Shown in pieces: positions 1 to 9,939 of a stretch of 64,000 nucleotides of DNA. Under the pieces are notes generated by a model that was given only the letters and a program-made list of their open reading frames with translations, was not told the DNA's origin and made no database searches. Source of the DNA: Perkinsus olseni (lineage: Eukaryota; Perkinsozoa; Perkinsida); assembly GCA_013115125.1 (NCBI GenBank), contig JABANN010000010.1, forward strand, positions 1 to 64,000, read 5' to 3'. Made by a program: the position numbers and the translations under genes. The stretch's first letter is position 1; each line of letters begins with the position of its first letter.

Positions 1-297
1 TAGAGAGGGATGGAGGGGTAATTGATTTTTGAATTAGTTTCTAGTGTGTTAGCATGATCCTATGCGTGTTCTAGTATCTTAGTTCCTTTTCTAAAACATC
101 CAGTCTCGTTGAGTTGGCTAGTGTTGGGGGGCAGTCGCACAATATTCTAAGTTAATTTGGCAAATCTGAAGCGCGCAGATTTTTCGCTCGCCCATTTCTC
201 AGAATCTACTCATGAAACGGTTTTGATTACACTTTCAATCCTTATGCAATGCTATTATACACAACATATCCAAGTACCAGCTTCTGATTCGTGATTG

Positions 298-1437
298 TTA
301 CCGAGATATCGCTCTTTTTGGAAATATTCTAAGATTATTTGGAGCACTGTAGCCGCCGATAAGGTGACTTGACGACTCCGACAGACAAAGCGCGGCGCCC
401 TCAGGGTTTCGGAATGTGCAGAATCCATACCCACGGGGGGTACCATTGTGAGAATCCCGTTTGATGACACATGAGCTTAACCCGCCGTACTTGGAAAAAT
501 ATCGCACCAAGTCGGCTTCAGTGGTCATCGGGTCCAGGCCCCCGACGAATATCTTTCCTGCAACCTGAGTTCTTCCTTGCAGAGAGTCTTCGCTACCGAT
601 AGCAGACTCAGAGTGCACCTGTCGTTCTGCCGCGGCCAATAACAACGATAGCAGCTGAGCAGGAACAGTATCGCCACACAAATCCGGCAGACCTGCGGTG
701 ATGGTCTCTGACGACGACCTTTTCACTATCGGGTCGTGTACCTCCATCGGATCCGCTTCCGAAGAAGAGGATGCACCACCACAATAGGATAGAACCGAGA
801 CCTCGGAGCCATCGGCCGCGTAGAGCTTGGGCGTGAAGGCATCAGCCATGAAGATCACCGGGGACTTTTTGTAGTGATTCACGTTCCCATCTATGCCCTG
901 AATCCTAGCCCACATTGTAGAGTACTTCGTCCCGGCGTCGAAGAGGGTGCGGAAATCTTGTGCCATATTAGCGGAGACGAAATTGATGAAGCAATAGCCC
1001 GCATTTTTGAGGGTCCTGAAATTGATGGGCGCATAAAAGAAATTAATGTGTCTGCCAACCAGCACCCCTGCCGGCTCGAGAATAGTTCGCAAGATTCCTT
1101 CTTGAGACAGCTCGCGCTCGATATCTCGTAGCATGACCGTAGTAGCCTCCGATGCAGGAATGCCTTCTGAGCAGAAGGGCCCTGGTGAGGAGGAAGGGTC
1201 AGCCACCTCACTCAGCAAATGAGCGTTGACGTCTTCAACTCGAATCGTTGGCAGTAGACACAAAGGGGGTGTCGATCCTTGAGGATGATCACCAAGAAGA
1301 CCAGCAGAGGTATCCTTGAGGAAACAGGCTAGAGGAAGCTCGGAAGTTGGCTTCTCCTCTTCGCCATTCCGGGGATCATTCTCTCCTTCAGGCTTCGAGG
1401 TTTCGCTTGGAGAGTAGTAGAGAGTATCACTAACCAT
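298..1437 (-). CDS. RNA-binding protein with a Mei2-type RRM and a canonical RRM
   Basis: An uninterrupted 379-residue frame carries two RNA-recognition motifs. The first, about residues 95-215, matches the Mei2 C-terminal RRM family: it has TTVMLRDI, then FYAPINFRTLKNAGYCFINF and the typical WARIQGIDGNVNHYKKSPV tail. The second, about residues 290-375, is canonical, with RNP2 KIFVGGLD and RNP1 RGYGFCTF. A Ser-rich linker separates them. I start at the ATG at 1437, because the frame upstream has no ATG and encodes a hydrophobic stretch not expected in this family. In Mei2 proteins the special RRM is usually last; here it comes before the canonical one. Role by family: RNA binding, possibly in developmental or meiotic control; the target is unknown. 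Confidence 0.85.
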   Translation of the reverse strand: MVSDTLYYSPSETSKPEGENDPRNGEEEKPTSELPLACFLKDTSAGLLGDHPQGSTPPLCLLPTIRVEDVNAHLLSEVADPSSSPGPFCSEGIPASEATTVMLRDIERELSQEGILRTILEPAGVLVGRHINFFYAPINFRTLKNAGYCFINFVSANMAQDFRTLFDAGTKYSTMWARIQGIDGNVNHYKKSPVIFMADAFTPKLYAADGSEVSVLSYCGGASSSSEADPMEVHDPIVKRSSSETITAGLPDLCGDTVPAQLLSLLLAAAERQVHSESAIGSEDSLQGRTQVAGKIFVGGLDPMTTEADLVRYFSKYGGLSSCVIKRDSHNGTPRGYGFCTFRNPEGAALCLSESSSHLIGGYSAPNNLRIFPKRAISR

Positions 1438-1620
1438 AAATACAATAACTAACAGGTAGAATAAAACTGGAGCAAAAGAACCTCGAAGTATCCATGAATG
1501 AATGCGAGCGCCCAAATACTTATCGTAAAAGGGGTCAATAGCGGTGGGCTCAATTCCAGCCGGATATCATCGAGAGCCACCGAGATTGTGGTCCTCGAAA
1601 GGACGAGACCGAGCGTCATG

Positions 1621-1662
1621 TGCATGCGTGCAAGGTGATGCGTGCAAGGTGACGCGTGCAGG
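1621..1662. repeat. Short tandem repeat, about three 14-nt units
   Basis: Three diverged copies of a unit like GTGATGCGTGCAAG follow one another in the 478-nt gap between the RRM gene and TECR. Nothing else is recognisable in 1438-1915; it should hold the promoter of the RRM gene and the 3' end of TECR. Confidence 0.6.
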
Positions 1663-1915
1663 GGCCAAAGTGCTTCCGCCGCTGCAGTAATTGCTTTAGA
1701 CATACCGAGTGACACCTTCCTCCGTTGACAGCAGCTCCAGTTCCCTGAGAGTTTCTCCCAGCACAGAGGCTACTCCAAGATCATGCCCGCCTATTGACTC
1801 ACTAACCCATGCGCAATTTCTAGAAGGGGAAGTGTCGAGAAACTCGGGACGCGCGGCGTGTCCATTGTCTCAGTCTTTTTCATAACAATCCAGTATCAGG
1901 AATCTGATGGTCGAC

Positions 1916-3047
1916 TTAGAGCAGGTACGGGATGATAATTTTCCGGTTCTTCGGGTAGAGCTCTCGGCCGTCCTTGCCATCGAACTCGCGACGATAATTA
2001 CGATGTTTCTTAACCGCCCAGACCCACATTTGGGCGGCGCCAGCTAGCATGTAGGCGACACCCATCACGGTGTGAGACATCAGGTTGAAACCGAACCAAG
2101 ATAGGATCTCGAACATGTAGTTGGGGCAGGAGACGAGCTCGAAAGCGAAGCCGTGAGGAACCTTGCGGACTCTCGATCCCTTTGGTCTGAGATCCCTCAG
2201 AATCGCATGGCAGCGATAATTGCAGATCTCGCATACGGTAAAAATTGCCAAACCCAAAGCGCGTTGCCATTGCTCAGCCACCGGTGTGTAGAGGGGATGG
2301 CAAGCGTAGTAGCCAACTAGAAGGGCGAACCCCCAGTAATAGGTGCAGTTCTTGAAAAGGTTTCTCAAGGGCATGGTGCCATTCGAGAAGCGGTGGACAA
2401 AGAGAGTCTCATACTCTCGCTTGAGGAAGTGCAAAAACCAGCACACGGTAGCAACTAACTGTGCTTCGCGAACGCTGACAGTGGGGGCGGCAACGAAGTG
2501 CTTGAAGGCGTCCGACACGCTGGGATGGTCGCCGGGAGAAGTCGCGCCGTAAATGAACATCTGGCCGAAGTAGAGGATCGGGAAAATGACCATGGGCCCG
2601 AAGTACTCGATGAAGAACACCAGTCTCCATGCGATCTGTGGGATAGTAGTGCTTTGAGTTCCATCAGCGAAGAGTGCTCACCTGCGGGCCTAGATCCTTG
2701 AACACGACTACGTCGCCGTCCTTCAAGCCGTAGCTCGAAAGGGTTGCGCTGTCGTTGGTGAGGGCAACAGGCTTAGATCCCTTCTTGGTCGAATCGGAGG
2801 AGAGGGGCAAAGTCAGTCTGATGCGGGATGGAACGCTGGGCAACCGACGCGCCAGCTGGGCTCCGATCTATTCATGAGCGTTTTGCTAGGTCCACTCCCC
2901 TATCCCCGTGACTCACCTCTGTCGCGCCTCAGACGTTTTGATGGCTTTGGTTAAACCTTTTTTGAGCTCGGCTACAGTAGCGCTCTTCTCGGGTACCGTA
3001 ACAACGGCAAGCTCCTTGCCCTTTCTGCTCTGCACTGTGATCTTCAT
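1916..3047 (-). CDS. TECR: Very-long-chain enoyl-CoA reductase (TECR/TSC13)
   Basis: This enzyme performs the last step of the fatty-acid elongation cycle in the ER, reducing trans-2-enoyl-CoA with NADPH. Three exons (2917-3047, 2682-2835, 1916-2635) sum to 335 codons, giving 334 residues, close to animal and yeast enzymes. The N-terminus is the ubiquitin-like domain, ending in FKDLGPQIAW. The membrane domain keeps ETLFVHRFSNGTMPLRNLFK, CTYYWGF, HPLYTP, LRDLRP and VSCPNYMFEILSW. The acceptor at 2836 was chosen because it restores ARQS next to IRLTL as in animal TECR; a nearer AG breaks the frame. The start ATG lies 256 bp from a divergent RING gene. Very confident. Confidence 0.96.
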
Positions 3048-3303
3048 CTCCAAAATTGTTAACCAATGCCAATATCAAGGCTGATGAACGCGAAGTCAAA
3101 TGCGCGCGCCCATATGATCGATTTGAGGAAATCAGTGCAACAACGAATGAAGCGATTTTGGAGGACTGAGTTAGCCTGTCGTGATGGCTCTTAGCGGGGG
3201 GTACCGCTATGGGTTTGATGTCGTACACAACTGGGTAGCTCCAGAATTGTGGTCACGACGTTAACTATGGTAGTAATTCTATTTGGCGTGTACTGTGTTC
3301 GCC
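3048..3303. promoter_or_regulatory. Shared divergent promoter region
   Basis: The 256 bp separate the TECR start (minus strand) from the RING-protein start (plus strand), so both promoters must lie here or overlap. I see no TATA-like box that I would assign. The call rests on gene positions only. Confidence 0.45.
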
Positions 3304-3653
3304 ATGGCTAGCGACGAGGCATCGAAAGGAAAAGCAAGGGAAATGGATGCGCGGCAGTGAGGCATCAGTCACCTCAGGATACCGGCACGATACGGGTCAT
3401 TTGTCTCAGATCGAAGAATGATAACCTATGTAGATGCTGTCACAAAAGAGAGGCTGAATTTGGTAGTGTTCGAGTCGGAACTTCCGCTGACCTGTTCTGC
3501 ATCTTGCGTGCTTCAACGTAAGGATCTACGAACTTTTCAGGTCCGAGTACCTGTGGCCATATCTTTGCTTGCAAGGGTTGTGCTATGAAGATCGCCACCG
3601 GCGGGAAATGCAAGATCTGCGGCGAACTCTTCGCTGACATCGTCCGTGCTTAA
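3304..3653 (+). CDS. Small C3HC4 RING-type zinc-finger protein
   Basis: Three exons (3304-3356, 3410-3462, 3541-3653) sum to 73 codons, giving a 72-residue protein. It is almost only a zinc finger: LCRCCHKREAEFG, then STCGHIFACKGCA and KCKICGE. The spacing is C-x2-C, C-x-H-x3-C-x2-C, C-x2-C, as in RING fingers of the C3HC4_3 kind found at the C-terminus of many E3 ligases. No other domain is present, so it may be an adaptor or a minimal E3; that part is inference. Another splicing with 21- and 23-nt introns also keeps a frame but loses the first Cys pair, so I rejected it. Only 85 bp separate its stop from the epsin start. Confidence 0.8.
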
Positions 3654-3738
3654 TTTAGCACTTTTCTCGCCTCCGTCGAAGTTGTGTTAACCTCGAACGG
3701 CGAATCTTCTCATTTTCTCAGTTGTTCTTTGACCGGTT

Positions 3739-6185
3739 ATGGCGAGTGCATTTCAATCGGCTTTTTCTGGTCTCAAAAAATACACGAAGAAAATGTAATA
3801 ATGGTGATGTTCTAAGAGCAGCTGCTGACCAGCGGTCGATCGGCTCGGTCCTCGTCAAATTTTATGTATCGTCTGTGAAAGTCTAGCCGTGTCGGGTTGT
3901 CTCGACTGGGTAGCTCTGCATGATTTCCCCGGTTGTGTTTCAGTACCCATACGGAGACCCCCTTGGAGAAGAACCTTCGGGAGGCGGCATCGAATGAAAA
4001 CTGGGGAGTGGCCAACTCTGTATTGATTGATATCGCCAGATGCACACATGATTTGTAATATGGTGGAGTGGATATGGTCGCGGTATCACTCTCGGAAGGT
4101 CCGTGGTACGATTCCTGAATCCGGGACCCTGATACTCGTGGTTATCAAAATTGGAGGTCCTGGAAGAACTATTTTGCCACCTAAGTCTCTCGGTGATCTA
4201 GTGTGAATTTCGCAACCGCTAATATCAGCTACTACCACTTGTTTACCGGATGTGGTCTCGAAGGTCACATCAATTGCAGCCTTCAATGGTTTATTCATTC
4301 TTTGAGCTTTATGAATTCTTGCTCAGCAACGACTACTACCTGATCATGTCGACGGTTTGGTCGGCTATTGGGGATAAGAAAGAAAAGTGGCGCAGGATTT
4401 TCAAGGGACTCAATCTGCTCGATTATCTGCTTAAATTTGGATCGGAGCGTGTCGGTAAGGAGGTGGGTTGGCCGACCGTCGTCGCGAGCGAAGTCAGTGC
4501 TGGTTGCTCTGATGAAGTACAAGTCAGTCACTGCGCCGCAGTGAGATGCCCAAATTGGGCGTGTGAGAGCTCCGCTTCTCCGGGCATTTTCTCCGTATCA
4601 TGCAGAGTCCTTCGAATGGCCCCGGGAAAGAAATAGCTCCGAGTCGAGGACGGTGATAGATTAATTGGGGAACTGCGATTTTTTGGCGTGATGCGGGCGG
4701 TTCGATTCCCGATAGAATTGACGGATTTACTCCAAATTTTGGTGGGGAGAAGTACGTAAAAATATCCGGCTGAACTAGCAGAGTGGTCAACTGAGTGCGA
4801 CTCGGTAGAAAGGCCTCTTTGATTGCGACATGGCGATCAGTTGACGAGACGCGCGATGGTATACATCGGATAAGAGCCTTGCAGGACTTCCAGTACATGG
4901 AGGAGGGCCGGGATAAGGGCGCCGGCATCAGGTAGTCCTCCCATAATCAATTTGGGAACCCGAATTCGACCGATCTATTTGGCAGGGAGAAATCTCGGGA
5001 GATCGTGGATCTAGTGAACAACCCTGTCCAGCTGAGGGCTGAGCGCGAGAAGGCTCGTCAAGGCCGTGACAAGTACATTGGTATTGGGAGCTCCGGGCAA
5101 ACCGTGACCACGGCGGTCGGTGCACCTCCGCCGGGGACGGGGTGAGCCATTCTACGGTATAGCGACCGTTGATGGTGTCGTTTCAGGTACGACAATAGTT
5201 TTGGGACTGCACAATATGCGGCACGTGACGGGGGCTCTAACCCGACCGTGCTGACGGCCACGGTTGTTAGCGGGCCGAAACATCTGCCAGAGAAGAGCAA
5301 GTTGGAGGAGCTCAGAAGACAGGTGCCGGGAACGAACTTGGGTCTTTAAATGCGTCGATCGGTCAGCTAGCTTCGAGCTCTCCCTACGAGAGAGGAGTTA
5401 TGATTGCTTTGCACAGGACCGTGAGAGGCAGCGACAGCGAGCCATGGCTGATGATGAGGCTGCACGGAAGCGCCGAGAGGAAGAGCAGCGTATCCGACAG
5501 GAACAACAACAGCAGAGGCAGCGGCAGCAGCAGCGCCAGGTGTGATTTTGTTGCCGATCTTTTAGTAGATGTACGATTATACTGTCAGGTCGCGGAAGAG
5601 TCGGAAGAATCAAGCTCGGAATCATCCACGTCGTCATCGTCATCAGACGAAGAATCGCCCGTGGCGCGCCAGCCAGTTAGACGACCTCCTCCTCCTCCTC
5701 CACAGCAACGGTGGGAATACAATTCTTGAACAGAAGAGTGAACCTTCCGTAACAGGCGTCCAAGGCCTCCACCTCCCCCGCCGCAGCAGTCAGTCGACCT
5801 GCTCAATATGAACGCGTGGCCTCAGCAGCAGCAGCAGCAGCCGCAACCGGTGGCTTACCAAGGAGCACCGCAGGTCCAAACTACAGCCGGTGCTTATCCA
5901 GGTAAAGACGTATGTTTCGGGTACGATCTCGACGCGATGTCTCCAGGCCAACAACAGAGCTATGGTTACGCGGGTTACTACGGCCAGCAGCAGGCAGGGT
6001 ACGCTCAGCCGCCTATGGGAAATATGCCACTACCGCAACAACCGTATCAACCCTATCAACAGCCACAACAACAGCAGCAGCAGCAAGGCGGAGCTAACCC
6101 GTTCGCTGGCTATCCGCAGCAGGCCAGTAATCCCTTCGCGGCGTCCCAGGGCGCCGGAGGATTGCAGCAGTTCCGAGGTCTCTGA
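3739..6185 (+). CDS. Epsin-like clathrin adaptor (ENTH domain)
   Basis: Ten exons sum to 436 codons (435 residues) in one frame. Residues about 20-150 form an ENTH domain: LREAASNENWGV, FNDYYLIMSTVW, IFKGLNLLDYLLKFGSERVV and IRALQDFQYMEEGRDKGAGI. ENTH domains bind phosphoinositides and bend membranes at clathrin-coated sites. A charged coiled-coil segment with many E, R and Q follows, then an acidic Ser-rich stretch, Pro runs, a DLL motif of the clathrin-binding type, and a Gln-rich tail ending in NPFAGYPQQ and NPFAASQ, which resemble NPF signals for EH-domain partners. Two introns (4055-4326, 4455-4840) are much longer than the rest; the second holds a tRNA B-box sequence. Domain order fits epsin; ubiquitin-interacting motifs are not visible. 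Confidence 0.92.
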
Positions 6186-6862
6186 GTCCTTTAAGTGTCC
6201 GCCATTGAACTCTGTTATTCGTTCTTTATATTGCCCCCTCACGCTGTTCGTTTGCCGCGGTAGGTCCCCGTACAATTGCTGTCGAGGCGCGGCATACTCA
6301 TAATCAGTTTTCTCACAATTACCTTTCCTCCTCGCGTTACAGTTGGCCCCGGTGGTGACAACGCCAGGCCTAGTATTGGAGAGAGGTCGATCTTGTCGGT
6401 TGGGTGCTCCTCGGAGAGACTTGTAGGCATCGACGGTGCCGCACCGTCACGCGCATCGAAACACCGTTGCGCTACTTCTACAACATAACGTCTTGGAGCT
6501 GTCCTCAACTCAAATCAGATTTTTTTGTGTGTGGTAATAGAACTGATGTTAAAGCCCAGTCAATCTTCATGGTAATTGGCGTATCGGTTAGCCACCCCTG
6601 CCGAGGGTGATATTCCCGACGAATGGGGTTCGCCGTTCGGATGTGGGGAAGGAGCTATGGCAAAACCGTCTGCGAGGTCCAACTCTCTCAGTGGCGCACA
6701 GCATACACGCCCGATTTCTGCGGCGTTTTCGTCCCATCTGCATTCGAAGTCTTTTTACGCTACAGTACCGTTTAAATCTTCCGACGTCAGGGCGGCGCGG
6801 GTGTTCCGGTCAAAAGGGGCTAGTTATCCCCGAGACCTCAGTTAGCTTCGCTTCACCGAGGA
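6186..6862. other. Gap between epsin and CEP164-like gene
   Basis: I find no exon, RNA gene or repeat that I can support in these 677 nt. They should include the epsin 3' end and the promoter of the next gene. Confidence 0.4.
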
Positions 6863-9357
6863 ATGACAGCCGCGACCGCGACATCGGCGATCGCAACGCA
6901 AAGTAGAGCGGACGAAGTTCTTGCAGTGACCACCAAGGATCCACCAGTGCTTGCATGCGCCCTAGTGCGATTAATCGATACTAGCCGTTGCAGATAGAAA
7001 AGCCCAATCCTGAGGAGGTCCGAGATTATGCCCTGTGGCTCGGGCTCACTGACGATGACCGCGATCTGTTTTGGATTGCCGTGCAAGTGATGGTCGCCCG
7101 AACTCCATGGCATATTCTCACCTCTCGCGAGCTAGGCCCTAACAACACCCATTCCGGAGCCGTGGGTACAGTGTCAGACTGCGTCCGGTGATGTATTTTT
7201 TCATAACTCGAAAACCAAAGAGAGCGTCTGGGACCATCCGTAGGGCCGGGGACGCTTGGCTGCCCACCCCGCCTTGGTTTCTTTTGCTGGGCAAAACCTC
7301 GGTGCTAGATTCGACAGCTTCTACCAACAGGCCGTTACCAAATACAAGAAAGGGAAATGCAACCGCAAGGAGCTGGTGAGTCAGTAGACTGCCGGACTGG
7401 CAGTGCCAGTAACCCCACGCCATAGTATTGCTAGTGGCCAGCGGGTCGTTGGCAGCGACCTCATCATCGGCAACTCCACCCCGCTGCTTCTCATGGGGAG
7501 AGTATGAGAATGCTGCGGTTGAGTCGATTGTTCCCATGGACTGAATGGGAGTGCGGGGAATCTGGTGTTCGCGGAATTGCCAGGCTGCAAATTGCCACCG
7601 GGGATGACGTGATCTCACACATTCAGGCTGAGCTCTTATCACAGCCCTGGTTGCTCGAAGGCCTGCACAAGCACCGTGCGTCCAGTGCAAAACCGGCGGC
7701 GGGTGCTCGAGATTATAAGAATGGAAGGAGAGGTACGACGCTAGAAGTTGTGTTGAGTCGTAGGAGTCTTTTTGTTTCTAGACGAGCGCACACCTGCATA
7801 CCCATGCCTAGAAACGACGAATGTTAACGACAACAATAACAGGTAGATTCGGGTGAATCTATGGAATTGATGCTGGCAGCTAAGGGCCGAGAAAGAGGAG
7901 GAAGAAAGGCTGAAGTCAGTCATGGCGTGGGCAGAGCACGCCGTCACCTCCAGCAGCGACAGTGAAACCGAGCAGCGCCGGCAGAAGTGTGTCCCTCACT
8001 ATTCAGAACGGGACTTGCTCATTCAGGCGTAGCAGTGATGGTGAAGAATCACAGCGGCTTTTCACGACGAGGGACACCAAGATGGACGATGGTGGCCAAG
8101 TAAGTTCCCATTCCTTGAAGGCCTTCCTCTGTGCATCTCATCGAAGGTATTCGCCGAGCTTGAGGAAATGAGAGAGGAAGTGCAACGAGTCAAGCAGAAG
8201 TTGGCAGATGTCAGGTCGATGAATGCAGGCACGAGCGCGATTCCTGGACACTGAGTCTAGGACGTCTCTGAATTTCTCGCAGGAGTTAACGAGGAGATCT
8301 CCCAGCTAGCCAATGCCCAAGAGCGCGTGGACCAATCGGTGCACGACTGCAAAGTTGAGCTGGAGAGGACTAAGGAGGACCTCACGCGGACTCGGGAAGT
8401 GATCCGCGCGGCTTCTCAGGTGGTCAACCCAGTGCAGGTCATTCGCTTCCTGTGGTTAGCTCGCGGGCCCGGTTCAATCACAGAGACCGCTTCGTTCGAA
8501 TATCGATTACGCATCAGCCGCGAAAAGGACTAGGGGGCTAGTTGAGATGAGGAAGACGCGAATGGCCCGAGCTCATCAGTTTCATCAGACGCGCGAGAGC
8601 TCGGATGCCGCCATAACTATGCAAGGCACCGAGGAGGAGGCGAGAATTGAGTCGCTGAGGACTGCCCTGCAGCAGACGAACGACGAGGTGGCTTCATCGG
8701 AATCCGTGGTGGAGGCATATGTGAGTAGACCTTCGGATGACGCCTCTTACTTGCTATTGCTCAGAGGACGGAGGCAACGGAGCTCCGGGCGAGGTTGACG
8801 GAAGCTCGTGATTTCGTTGCGGCATTGGCCGAAGAAGAGTCTTCTACCCGAGGCATGATGGCCGAGAAAGAAACTCTGGCTAAAAGCGTGTCCGAAGAGG
8901 TCCACAGGTCAAGCTCCAGAGTGCATTCTACTGTTATCGAACACCCGCTTTGCAGGTTTCGCGGCATGCTGAGAGCCGAGAGGAGTCGACGAGGACTCGG
9001 CAGAGTGTGCAGTGGGAAGGCGCCAGACGCCGCTGCTGATGTCCTTGAGCGTACCGAGCCTGCCTTGCCTGCTGTGAAGAGGCACACGTGAGTCCGAGGA
9101 AATACCAAAGTATTGTCGAGCTCGGGCTGTGGTCTATCAGCTACTGGGACGAGCTACTTGACAAGGATTTGTTGCCACCACCTCCGCCGGAATTCTCTCC
9201 GCCGAAGCCGAGTAAGCCAGGCCAAAATTCTGCCGTAGGGCTCACGTCCGCCCAACCATCGCCAATATCGTTGCACGACGAAGAGCTCCCGGAGCTGGCC
9301 GAGGTAATGGCATTCAGCGAGGAGCCGGTGACGGGATCGGGTGAGGACCCATGGTGA
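6863..9357 (+). CDS. CEP164-like WW-domain coiled-coil protein
   Basis: The first four exons (6863-6925, 6994-7086, 7136-7239, 7309-7375) join cleanly. They encode the CEP164-type N-terminus: PEEVRDYALWLGL and LFWIAVQ, then a WW domain with PEPWVQCQTASGDVFFHNS and KESVWDHP, followed by FDSFYQQAVTKYKKGK. In animals CEP164 sits on distal appendages of the mother centriole and is needed to start cilia. Later exons give coiled coil, such as ELEEMREEVQRVKQKLADV and NEEISQLANAQERVDQ, and the last exon has a Pro-rich segment ending in TGSGEDPW. Junctions between 7376 and 8300 are uncertain. The name rests on the N-terminal module; the tail could belong to a lineage-specific relative. Confidence 0.75.
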
Positions 9358-9612
9358 ATAAAATGTCGTGACACACTCGGGAGTTGAGTTGGAGTTACTG
9401 TTATTGGCTACCTTCTGGGGTTGACCTAGACCATCGTAGTAGCCGCATATCGACCAACAGAAAGTAGCTTGAATCCTGCTATCAGGGCCAGTAGGTTGTC
9501 CTCTTCGTAACGATTTGCTGTACGTACAGGGGTTCGTTCGCCTAGTGAGAGTTTATCCGCGGTCATGTGTTCTCCGGTAAATGCAAATGGCGTTTCTTAT
9601 GGTTGGCGGGGA

Positions 9613-9641
9613 GAAAAGTGGTCGACATAGCACCACTTTTC
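9613..9641. repeat. Inverted repeat, 10-bp arms
   Basis: GAAAAGTGGT at 9613-9622 pairs perfectly with ACCACTTTTC at 9632-9641 across a 9-nt loop. It lies between the 3' ends of two convergent genes, CEP164-like and PP2C-parvulin. Confidence 0.7.
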
Positions 9642-9666
9642 GCCTGCTACACGGATCTTTGGGGGC

Positions 9667-9701
9667 GAGGACATAGCGGATCTGAAATCCGCTATGTCCT
9701 C
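9667..9701. repeat. Inverted repeat, 15-bp perfect arms
   Basis: GAGGACATAGCGGAT at 9667-9681 is the exact reverse complement of 9687-9701, with a 5-nt loop. The hairpin is 25 bp after the 10-bp inverted repeat and lies in the 582-bp gap between convergent genes. It could act in 3'-end formation for either gene or be the remnant of a small transposon; the sequence alone cannot decide. The rest of 9358-9939 shows nothing else. Confidence 0.8.
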
Positions 9702-9939
9702 AGAATCCGATACCACAGCTCACTCGCGCAATGAGCTACTTTTCGCGGGGCAGGAGTAATTCTCTGTGCCAAGCGGAAAACGGTTCGGCGATGCAAGCTA
9801 TGGACATATCATGGACACTCGACGGAGTACTTGTCTCCAACCCAAGTACAGCATAACAAGGAATAATAGGAAACTGATTACGTCAAACGAGTACAACCAC
9901 GGCGATGTCTACGATAACTCTTCGGGAAGATGCAGAGAG

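Noticed and set aside
1438-1515. N-terminal hydrophobic extension of the RRM protein as a membrane anchor
   Set aside because: The extension lacks an ATG and such an anchor is not known in this family; the start at 1437 is preferred.
3357-3540. Ultra-short introns of 21 and 23 nt in the RING-type gene
   Set aside because: A different splicing with 53- and 78-nt introns keeps the frame and restores the first Cys pair of the zinc finger.
3812-4298. Minus-strand ORFs over the epsin start
   Set aside because: The plus strand carries the ENTH domain exons here.
4055-4326. Possible tRNA in the epsin intron (bases like GGTATCACTCTCGGAAGGTCC)
   Set aside because: The D-, anticodon- and T-stems do not pair, so no tRNA can be called.
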